Shown in pieces: positions 53,179-60,367 of a stretch of 64,000 bases of DNA. The position numbers were made by a program, and so were the translations under genes. The notes under the pieces are model-generated. The model saw only the letters and a program-made list of their open reading frames with translations. It was not told the DNA's origin and made no database searches. Every line of letters starts with the position of its first letter. Within the stretch, counting starts at the first letter, position 1. This DNA comes from Pedobacter sp. HDW13 (GTDB lineage: Bacteria; Bacteroidota; Bacteroidia; Sphingobacteriales; Sphingobacteriaceae), in the NCBI RefSeq assembly GCF_011303555.1, contig NZ_CP049868.1, forward strand, positions 806,001 to 870,000, written 5' to 3'.

Positions 53179-54876
53179 ATGAAATCGATTAAATATATAT
53201 ATAGTTCACTGTTTTTTTTAGCTGCTGGATTAATGACTGCACAGGCGCAGGATAAAAAGCCTGAAGAAAAAACTGCCGTAAACGAGGAGATTGAAGTGGT
53301 TCGCCCCTATAAGCCAATTTTGGCAGAGGCAGTAAAACTGAGAAGAAGTCCGAACCTGGATGATGTTAAAACCTACAAGGCCAAACTGAACTACAGCATT
53401 ACCGATAGAAAACTGGAATTGAACAGTGATATCCAAAAGCTACAAGCCCAGGCCCTTGCCGAAGAAAAAGCAAGTATATTGGTAAATAATTATGTTAAAG
53501 GTGCCTTTGGTTCGCTGGCTACACTTTTGGGCGAAGCTTACTTTAATACAGGCAAAGACGAAGGCTTACAACTTGGTGGCTATTTCAGGCATTTTAGTCA
53601 GGAAGGAAAGCTGAATAAACAGAACAGCAGCAGTCAGCAACTGAGTGTTTTTGGCCGCAGCATATTAGATGAAAATACTTTTAGCGGCAAGCTTAATTTC
53701 GAGCGCAATGGCACCTATTTTTACGGTATTGATGATGCGCGCCCAACGTTAAACCCTAACCCTGAAAAGCAGGCGCTAACCTTTGTAGAGTTGGAAGGCG
53801 AAATGGTAAAAAACTTTACCGAAGACCAGGATGCCTTTAGCTATGCTTTAAAAGCTAATGGTTATATCTGGGGCGATAAGTTTAGCGCCAAAGAAAACTA
53901 TTTTAGCCTGAATGGTTATTTAAACAAGCGTATCAGCTCGTTCAATTTAGGCTTGGCGGCTTCAACCGAATTTGGCAATACCAAAGATGCTTTAACCAGT
54001 GTGGGCAACAATTTATTGCGCTTAAACCCTTATATCCGTTTGCAGGTTAATGGTGCAAAAATTACAGCAGGTATTAATTTTGTGCAGGAATTTGGTGCTT
54101 TTAGCAGTTCGAAGATTTTCCCTGCCGTTACTGCCGATTTTACGCTGATTCCAGATTATCTGCAGGTTTTTGGTGAGGTAAAGGGCGATGTAAACAGAAA
54201 CTCACTTAAAGGTTTAACCGATGAAAACCCATGGTTAAACAGCAATATCAATATTAGAAATACTGTCGAAAAATTAAGCTTTAGTGCAGGTATTAAAGGA
54301 ACCGGCGGACCAGGTTTTGGTTACAAAGCCCGTATTTATGTAAAGCAGTTTGATGATATGCCACTGTTTGTAAACAACTATACCGACTTTAATAAGTTTG
54401 ATGTGATTTACGATTTCGGTAAAACCAAACTTACCGGTTTAGAGGGCGAAATCTCGGTGCAGGTAAGCGACGCCCTGAAATGGACTGGAAAACTAAACAT
54501 CGACGATTGGAAACCTGCTCAGGAAACTTATTCGTGGTTTAAACCAGGCTTAAAAGTAAGCTCTAACTTTGTTTATACTTACAACAAAAAATTAAGCTTT
54601 AACGCTGCTGTGGTTATTCAAGACGATGTAAAAGCGAAATTATATATTGCTAACCCGGTTAACCCGCAACAGTATGTGGTGCCGAATACTTCGATCGAAT
54701 CAATTGAAACCATTAAAGGTTTTGTTGATCTGGGTATTGGAGCAGATTACAGGATTAACAATAAATTCTCTGTTTTTGCTAAAGCAAACAACATTTTGAA
54801 TAAAAATTACAACAGATACCTGTTTTATCAGGTAAATGGGTTTAACATTTTTGGTGGATTGACTTATTCTTTTTAG
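53179..54876 (+). CDS. Outer-membrane beta-barrel protein, TonB-receptor-like C-terminus
   Basis: A 565-aa protein with signal peptide (ends near TAQAQ, residue 23) followed by an EIEVVRPYKPILAEAVKLR segment and then many amphipathic beta strands. The final part, FSVFAKANNILNKNYNRY and FNIFGGLTYSF, matches the end of TonB-dependent receptors, with terminal Phe. No plug domain is apparent, and the length is shorter than full receptors. It forms an operon with the TPR protein and ends at a strong terminator. Confidence 0.88.
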   Translation: MKSIKYIYSSLFFLAAGLMTAQAQDKKPEEKTAVNEEIEVVRPYKPILAEAVKLRRSPNLDDVKTYKAKLNYSITDRKLELNSDIQKLQAQALAEEKASILVNNYVKGAFGSLATLLGEAYFNTGKDEGLQLGGYFRHFSQEGKLNKQNSSSQQLSVFGRSILDENTFSGKLNFERNGTYFYGIDDARPTLNPNPEKQALTFVELEGEMVKNFTEDQDAFSYALKANGYIWGDKFSAKENYFSLNGYLNKRISSFNLGLAASTEFGNTKDALTSVGNNLLRLNPYIRLQVNGAKITAGINFVQEFGAFSSSKIFPAVTADFTLIPDYLQVFGEVKGDVNRNSLKGLTDENPWLNSNINIRNTVEKLSFSAGIKGTGGPGFGYKARIYVKQFDDMPLFVNNYTDFNKFDVIYDFGKTKLTGLEGEISVQVSDALKWTGKLNIDDWKPAQETYSWFKPGLKVSSNFVYTYNKKLSFNAAVVIQDDVKAKLYIANPVNPQQYVVPNTSIESIETIKGFVDLGIGADYRINNKFSVFAKANNILNKNYNRYLFYQVNGFNIFGGLTYSF

Positions 54877-54933
54877 GATAGGAAACTCCTGATGTCTGCC
54901 AAGGTAATGCCTAGCAAAACTTCAGAAATTTAA

Positions 54934-54981
54934 CCATAACAAAAAATGCCTTCCGCAATCGGGAGGCATTTTTTGTTATGG
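54934..54981 (+). terminator. Exceptionally long terminator hairpin
   Basis: CCATAACAAAAAATGCCT pairs with AGGCATTTTTTGTTATGG and the inner CCG/CGG also pairs, about 20 bp in total with few mismatches. The stem includes its own T-tract. Confidence 0.85.
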
Positions 54982-55102
54982 CTGTTTAGTAAAAGCCAGA
55001 TTGCAAAAGGTCTGTTATCGAAGAACAAAATAGTTGGAATGACAGATATCAGTGAGTTAAAAACATTATCTTTCAATTTTTTAACTGATCAAATAATAAA
55101 CC

Positions 55103-56365
55103 ATGTTAAACCGATTATTAGCCTGCGCACTTATCTCAATTGTTTTTTCGGCATGCGTACAAAAAGATATAAAACAATTTGTAGCAGATGAGCGGGTTGA
55201 TATTAAAACCATATCACCGGATTCGACTAATTTTTCTGAATTGCAGGCCATTGGAAAAGCAATTGGAGATTCGAGGGTGGTGATGATGGGCGAACAGGAT
55301 CATGGCGACTCACCAGCTTTTATGGCGAAAACAAGATTAGTCAAATATCTTCACGAAGAGAAAGGATTTAATGTTTTGGCATTTGAAAGTGACTTTTTTG
55401 CATTAAATGAAGGCTGGGATCGATTGGAAAAACAAAAGTCTAAAATTGATCCTTTCCTATCGGGCAATGTATTTAGTATGTGGAGCAAATGTAATTCTTG
55501 CGAGGATTTATTGTACAATTATGTGCCAAAAACTTTTAGAGATAAAAATCCACTAATCATATCTGGTTTCGATAATCAGATAACTGGCAGCTACAGCGAT
55601 ATAAATTTGAAAACATTTATCAACAATTATTTAAAAGGAAAAAAGATAAACTACACTAACACTGAAAAATATAAAGTAGATTTTCTTTCTTTTATCGATT
55701 CGATAACGTACAATAAAAACCTTCAAAAACAGCGAAAATTTAAGGAAGCACTACAACAAATCAGCCACGAACTTTCTGCAGCTGATCCTACGTCTTTTGA
55801 AACGATGCTACTTAAAAGTTTAATGGCATTAACTGAAAGTGAGATTTCTTTTTTAAGCAAAAAAAGTGATGATTCTGAAATTAGGGATAATCAAATGGCA
55901 GAGAATTTAAAATGGCTCTTAAAATACAAGTTTCCAAAAGAAAAAATAATTATTTGGGCACATAATGCGCATATTATTAAACACCCCGAACTAATCAAAA
56001 ACTCAAAATGGCACAATAGTAAAGAGACGAAAATTATGGGCAATTTATTCACAGCCGATCCACAGCTTAACGAACAAACTTATATTCTGGGTTTTAACTC
56101 CAGGATTGGAAGCTCTGGCATAATTAACCACAAAAAGTATGCTGTAGAGCCACCAGCTAAGAACAGTTTCGAAACCTGGATTCCTGAAACGGTACCCTAT
56201 ACTTTTGTAAACTTTAAGCAGTTTCGTAAAGAAAATCCGGGCAATAAAAAACCTTTCCTTATGAAGGGCGTGTATCATTTTACTGAATCGGCATCATGGA
56301 CGGATATTTACGATGGCATTTTTTATATCCGGGAGATGTATCCTTGTGCCTCAGTGGTTAAATAA
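55103..56365 (+). CDS. Erythromycin esterase-family lipoprotein
   Basis: A 420-aa protein with a lipoprotein signal ending in SIVFSAC (Cys18). The family blocks are VVMMGEQDHGDSPAFMAKTRLV, LAFESDFFALNEGWDRL, and IIIWAHNAHIIKHP, matching the Glu and His residues of the EreA/EreB-like superfamily. Known members hydrolyse macrolide lactones, but most homologues have unknown substrates and are not resistance genes, so no phenotype should be assumed. Membrane anchoring is unusual for characterised Ere enzymes. Monocistronic. Confidence 0.9.
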   Translation: MLNRLLACALISIVFSACVQKDIKQFVADERVDIKTISPDSTNFSELQAIGKAIGDSRVVMMGEQDHGDSPAFMAKTRLVKYLHEEKGFNVLAFESDFFALNEGWDRLEKQKSKIDPFLSGNVFSMWSKCNSCEDLLYNYVPKTFRDKNPLIISGFDNQITGSYSDINLKTFINNYLKGKKINYTNTEKYKVDFLSFIDSITYNKNLQKQRKFKEALQQISHELSAADPTSFETMLLKSLMALTESEISFLSKKSDDSEIRDNQMAENLKWLLKYKFPKEKIIIWAHNAHIIKHPELIKNSKWHNSKETKIMGNLFTADPQLNEQTYILGFNSRIGSSGIINHKKYAVEPPAKNSFETWIPETVPYTFVNFKQFRKENPGNKKPFLMKGVYHFTESASWTDIYDGIFYIREMYPCASVVK

Positions 56366-56530
56366 ATTATAGGTAAAATACTTTTTCACATCAGCATCCG
56401 CTATCCTGGCCACAGTATCTTTATAATACTGAGAGCTGTTCAGGACTCCGCTTAACGGGTAAATCACCCTTCTGAAAATTGTACCATTGGTTATATTACC
56501 TTTATAATTTACCGGAAAAGCTTTAGTCAT
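56351..56530 (-). pseudogene. Possible truncated gene remnant
   Basis: A 59-aa minus-strand frame (ATG 56530 to stop at 56351) overlaps the 3' end of the esterase gene by 15 bp. It reads MTKAFPVNYKGNITNG and ends YKDTVARIADADVKKYFTYN. The sequence looks like the end of a real protein domain rather than noise, and a few further codons upstream are also open before a stop. I do not recognise it; it is not clearly translated. The rest of the gap to 56690 is A+T rich and shows nothing. Confidence 0.3.
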
Positions 56531-56690
56531 TTGCTTGCAGGTATACCATTTCTCTATTTATCTACGTTATGTTTGGGTAGATACAGGTATGATTTTTGCG
56601 AAAAGATAATTTAAATCGTTATCATCCATAAAAAATCATATCTTTCTTGTATTCAATTTTTTAACCGAAAATTAAAAATATGGCCATTGC

Positions 56691-56698
56691 TACATTTG
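56691..56698 (+). promoter_or_regulatory. Minus-7 box of the HU-SPOR/Tol operon
   Basis: TACATTTG matches TAnnTTTG, 45 bp before ATG 56744. No minus-33 TTG at normal spacing, so the call is tentative. Confidence 0.4.
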
Positions 56699-56743
56699 AA
56701 GGTAGAATTAACAAATTAAAATAAAAACGCTAATTTTACCCGA

Positions 56744-58333
56744 ATGGATATCTTATCATACCTTTTAGAGCTCTTGCAGCAACGCAAAGAAGTTGGTATT
56801 ACCGGCTTGGGAACTTTTTATAAAAAGAAATATCCCGGTAGATACGATAAGGAAAAACAAACGTTTTTACCTCCTGGCTACACCCTTCAGTTTGCTACGG
56901 ATATTACCGAAGAAAAAGCGCTAACCGATTTTATTGCGGCGAAAAGAAATATCTCTGCCGAAAGTGCTCAATATTACATCGCTCAGTTTGTTGAAGAAGT
57001 TAACCAGAAACTGGAGCAGGATCATGAAATTGAGCTAGAAAATACCGGTCGTTTGTTTTTTACCGAACAGGGATTGGATTTCGAACCGATTAAAAACATG
57101 AACTACGGTTCGGAGTTTTACGGATTGCCCTCGCTTACCGATACTGTGGTTGAAGAAACACAGGCAGAGCCTGCCAAAGAAGATGAAGCTGTTTATGATG
57201 AAATTGCCGAAGCACCAGTTGCCCCTGCACCTTTTCAAAATAAATCGTATCAACAACCGGTAATAGAAAATGTTGAGTTAGACGAGGTAAAAGACGATCT
57301 TAAAAAAACCTTACAACATACCGAACAGGCAGTTAAAAAAAGCGTAGAAACTCCTGTGACTACTGTTTCTAACCCAACGTTAATTGAAACGCCCGAATCA
57401 GAAGAAGCAACTGCGATTGATGAGCATCACGAAGTTGAAGTTCCGGAGGCCATTATACATCAGCACGAAGAGCATCCTAATCGTTTTGGACATACACCAG
57501 AACCAGAAGAAGCCAGTAAAGCTGCCGAAGCACACGAAGTAGAAGTTCCGCCAGCAGTTGTACACCAGCATGAAGAGCATCCAAACCGTTTTGGGCATAC
57601 ACCAGAATCAGAACAGCCAAAAACCTATATTCCACTCGAAGAAGAGGTTAAACCAGCTGAACCTGTTATAGAAGCTCCTGCTTTTATTAAACATCAGCAC
57701 GAAGAACATCCAAACCGTTTTGGTCACGATCCTATTGAGCACAACGAGCAGTCGCAAGGCATGTCTACCTGGTTAAAAGTGGTTATTGTAGTCTTGATTA
57801 TCGTTATTGCAGCTGCCATTACCTATTTGGTTAAACCCGAATTATTTAACGGGCAATCTGAACCTGTAAAAACAAATCAGGTAATTATCGATTCGCCAAA
57901 AGTGGCAATCGATACCCTAAAAGATAAGCAGGATTCGATCGCCAAAACCGATAGTATTTTAAAAGCCAATCAGGTACAGCAAAAAAAATCTGATACGGTA
58001 AAAAAAATAACTCCAAAGGCAAGTCCGGTAGCGCCAAAAGCTGAAGTAGTACCTGCTAACCCAGAAACGGAATCAAAAAAAACAGGCCCTGCTACATTTG
58101 AAGTAATTGGAGCATCGTTTGGAAGCGTAGAAAAAGCAGAACAATACATTAAAACCTTAAAAAAGGTGGGTATTACCGCTAAAATTGCAAAAATGCCCGG
58201 CAAACGCCAAAACGTAAGCTTAGGTACTTTTACCAACGAGAAAGAAGCTTTGGCCCAAAAAGATTTATTGCAGAAGAAACTCAAAGGAAAGGGTTACTAT
58301 GTACAACAAATATTTAACAACACACAACCATAA
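56744..58333 (+). CDS. HU-CCDC81 and SPOR domain membrane protein with His-rich repeats
   Basis: A 529-aa protein. Residues 1-130 match the two HU-like CCDC81 domains known in Bacteroidota (DILSYLLELLQQRKEVGITG, GTFYKKKYPGRY, LENTGRLFFTEQGL). An acidic disordered stretch then holds three copies of HQHEEHPNRFGH near residues 239, 274 and 317. A single helix (WLKVVIVVLIIVIAAAITYLV, about 342-363) leads to a linker and a C-terminal SPOR domain (about 450-528) that binds denuded glycan strands. HU-like domain cytoplasmic, SPOR periplasmic. Its stop overlaps the next start by one base. Confidence 0.92.
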   Translation: MDILSYLLELLQQRKEVGITGLGTFYKKKYPGRYDKEKQTFLPPGYTLQFATDITEEKALTDFIAAKRNISAESAQYYIAQFVEEVNQKLEQDHEIELENTGRLFFTEQGLDFEPIKNMNYGSEFYGLPSLTDTVVEETQAEPAKEDEAVYDEIAEAPVAPAPFQNKSYQQPVIENVELDEVKDDLKKTLQHTEQAVKKSVETPVTTVSNPTLIETPESEEATAIDEHHEVEVPEAIIHQHEEHPNRFGHTPEPEEASKAAEAHEVEVPPAVVHQHEEHPNRFGHTPESEQPKTYIPLEEEVKPAEPVIEAPAFIKHQHEEHPNRFGHDPIEHNEQSQGMSTWLKVVIVVLIIVIAAAITYLVKPELFNGQSEPVKTNQVIIDSPKVAIDTLKDKQDSIAKTDSILKANQVQQKKSDTVKKITPKASPVAPKAEVVPANPETESKKTGPATFEVIGASFGSVEKAEQYIKTLKKVGITAKIAKMPGKRQNVSLGTFTNEKEALAQKDLLQKKLKGKGYYVQQIFNNTQP

Positions 58334-59037
58334 TGATAACTTTATTAATTCAAGACACCACACAAGCATTACAAGACACAGCAAATGCCATTAACCAGGC
58401 CGTAACACAGCCTGCACCAGAACTACATTTTATTGATTTATTGTTTAAAGGCGGCTGGGTAATGATTCCCCTGGCATTTTTAGCCTTTCTAGCCCTGATT
58501 ATATTTGTAGAACGTTACTTAACCATCAAAAAAGCAACTAAGGATGAGTCGAACCTAATGGGGCAGATCAGATCATATATCCAATCGGGTAATTTAGATG
58601 GCGCCATGTCGCTTTTAAGAAACAATAACTCTCCGCTTTCGCGCATGTTGCAAAAAGGTTTAAGACGCATTGGTCGCCCGATTAAGGAAATTGAAGGTGC
58701 TATTGAAAACGTTGGTAAATTAGAGGTTTCTAAGCTAGAAAAAAACATCAGCATATTGGGTATTGTTGCAGGTATTGCGCCAATGCTTGGTTTCGTAGGT
58801 ACGATTGTGGGGGTAATTACCATCTTCCACCAGGTATCAATTAAAGGCGCTATCGAAATCGGAACCATTTCGGGCGGTCTATATACTAAAATGATTACCT
58901 CAGCAACCGGGTTAATTATCGGTATCATTGCCTATGTGCTTTACCATATCTTAAACATTATGGTCGAGAAAATCATCCTTAAGATGGAAACTGACGCAAT
59001 TGACTTTATTGATTTATTAGAAGAACCAGGCAAATAA
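58333..59037 (+). CDS. MotA/TolQ/ExbB-family proton channel protein
   Basis: A 234-aa inner-membrane protein with three helices: WVMIPLAFLAFLALIIFV near 40-57, then two after residue 130. The family block LGFVGTIVGVITIFHQ and the third helix SATGLIIGIIAYVLYHIL are clear. With the next gene it forms the proton-driven stator of a Tol/Exb-type complex. Its start overlaps the HU-SPOR stop and its stop overlaps the next start (TAATGA in both), so the four genes are translationally coupled. Confidence 0.94.
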   Translation: MITLLIQDTTQALQDTANAINQAVTQPAPELHFIDLLFKGGWVMIPLAFLAFLALIIFVERYLTIKKATKDESNLMGQIRSYIQSGNLDGAMSLLRNNNSPLSRMLQKGLRRIGRPIKEIEGAIENVGKLEVSKLEKNISILGIVAGIAPMLGFVGTIVGVITIFHQVSIKGAIEIGTISGGLYTKMITSATGLIIGIIAYVLYHILNIMVEKIILKMETDAIDFIDLLEEPGK

Positions 59038-59438
59038 TGAATTTACGCAAAAGAACAAAAGGAGGTGTAGAAGTACATACATCGGCACTGAACGACATTA
59101 TGTTCTTCCTGATGCTGTTTTTCCTGTTGGCATCTGCTGTGGTAAATCCCCAGGTAGTTAAATTGTTATTGCCCCAATCATCAAGCGGACAACAATCTAC
59201 AGCCAAAAAAGCAGTTACCGTAACTATAGACGAAAAGTTAAATTATTTCGTTGATAAGAAACCGACACCAGAAGATCAGTTACAACCGGTTATTGAAGGC
59301 TTCCAAAAACTGGCACCAGATTTAACCATCATTTTGTACGTAGCTAAAAATGTACCTGCCGAAAATATTATGGTAGCCTATGATGTTGCCAATAAACTGA
59401 AATTAAAACTTGTTTTAGCTGTTGAGCCTAAAAAATAA
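59037..59438 (+). CDS. ExbD/TolR-family biopolymer transport protein
   Basis: A 133-aa protein with a short N-terminal cytoplasmic part, one membrane helix (about 19-36, NDIMFFLMLFFLLASAVV) carrying Asp20, the proton-carrying residue of the family, and a periplasmic domain with VTIDEKLNYFVDKKP and IILYVAKNVPAENIM. It is coupled by one-base overlaps to the TolQ-type gene before it and to the TonB-like gene after it. Confidence 0.94.
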   Translation: MNLRKRTKGGVEVHTSALNDIMFFLMLFFLLASAVVNPQVVKLLLPQSSSGQQSTAKKAVTVTIDEKLNYFVDKKPTPEDQLQPVIEGFQKLAPDLTIILYVAKNVPAENIMVAYDVANKLKLKLVLAVEPKK

Positions 59439-60253
59439 TGAATACTGCAGAAGAAAATAATTACCCAAAAGCAGTTGCCATTTCTACCGGGATAATGGCT
59501 TTTCTGCTTGCGATCAGCTTTTTCATTGTAATCGGCTCATTCCAACCGCCAGAAGATATTGGCATGGGTGGCATGGTAGTAAATTACGGCACAGCGGCTG
59601 AAGGTATGGGCGATGATTATACCAGTATTGAAGAGCCATCTGCCGACCCGAATGCTAATGCTAAAGTACCAGACAAGGTTACCCCAGAAGAAAAAGTTAC
59701 CCCTAATAAATCAACAGAATCAACTGATAAAGAAATACAAACCCAGAATACAGAGGATGCCTTAGCGGTAAATACTAAACCCACCAAGGTTAAAACCACT
59801 ACCCCAACGGCACAAACTGAAGAAAAGCCGGCCAAGCCTACCATTAACCAGGCAGCCTTATATAAAGGTAAAAAAAGTACAGGCCAGGGTCAGGGCGATG
59901 GAACTGGAAGTACACCAGGTAATCAGGGTTCTGTAAATGGCGATCCGTTAGCAAATAATTATGGCGAAGGTGGTTCCGGTTTTGGTAACAAGCCCATTGC
60001 ACTTAGACATTTTTCTAACCTGGTAGTTCCGCAAGATGATGGACAAAAAACGGGGAGGGTAGCTATTCGCATTTATTTTAATAAAAACGGAGATATTATT
60101 CGTGCCAATCAAGAACTAAAAGGCTCTACCATTACCGATACTGAACTGGTAAACAAATGTATTAAAGCAGTTCTAGAATCTTCATTAAGTAAAACTGAAG
60201 TTGGTGGAGATAATCAAACAGGAGTTGTAGTTTTTAACTTTAAAGTGAAATAA
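59438..60253 (+). CDS. TonB/TolA-like energy-transducing protein
   Basis: A 271-aa protein with one N-terminal membrane helix (about 12-33, VAISTGIMAFLLAISFFIVIG), a long Lys/Thr/Pro/Glu-rich spacer (about 60-160), a Gly-rich segment (GQGQGDGTGSTPGNQGS) and a compact C-terminal domain of about 75 residues with VAIRIYFNKNGDIIRANQ and ending VVVFNFKVK, similar to TonB C-termini. It is expected to link the stator to an outer-membrane partner. It ends the operon; a strong terminator follows. Confidence 0.85.
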   Translation: MNTAEENNYPKAVAISTGIMAFLLAISFFIVIGSFQPPEDIGMGGMVVNYGTAAEGMGDDYTSIEEPSADPNANAKVPDKVTPEEKVTPNKSTESTDKEIQTQNTEDALAVNTKPTKVKTTTPTAQTEEKPAKPTINQAALYKGKKSTGQGQGDGTGSTPGNQGSVNGDPLANNYGEGGSGFGNKPIALRHFSNLVVPQDDGQKTGRVAIRIYFNKNGDIIRANQELKGSTITDTELVNKCIKAVLESSLSKTEVGGDNQTGVVVFNFKVK

Positions 60254-60272
60254 TAATTTCAATCAATAACTC

Positions 60273-60306
60273 AAAAGCACAGGTACATTTACCTGTGCTT
60301 TTTTGT
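60273..60306 (+). terminator. Terminator of the HU-SPOR/Tol operon
   Basis: AAAAGCACAGGTA pairs perfectly with TACCTGTGCTTTT around a 4-nt loop, followed by further T. Confidence 0.92.
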
Positions 60307-60367
60307 TATAGGCCCAATCGATTGTTTACGGCACCACTCTAAAGATTTCAGATCTTCAAAATGAAAT

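Noticed and set aside
55103..56365. Macrolide resistance gene
   Set aside because: Family membership is clear, but most erythromycin esterase homologues do not confer resistance, and the locus has no mobile-element or resistance context.
57458..57732. CRISPR-like DNA repeats
   Set aside because: They encode the repeated HQHEEHPNRFGH protein motif within an open frame, with spacing of 105 and 129 bp.
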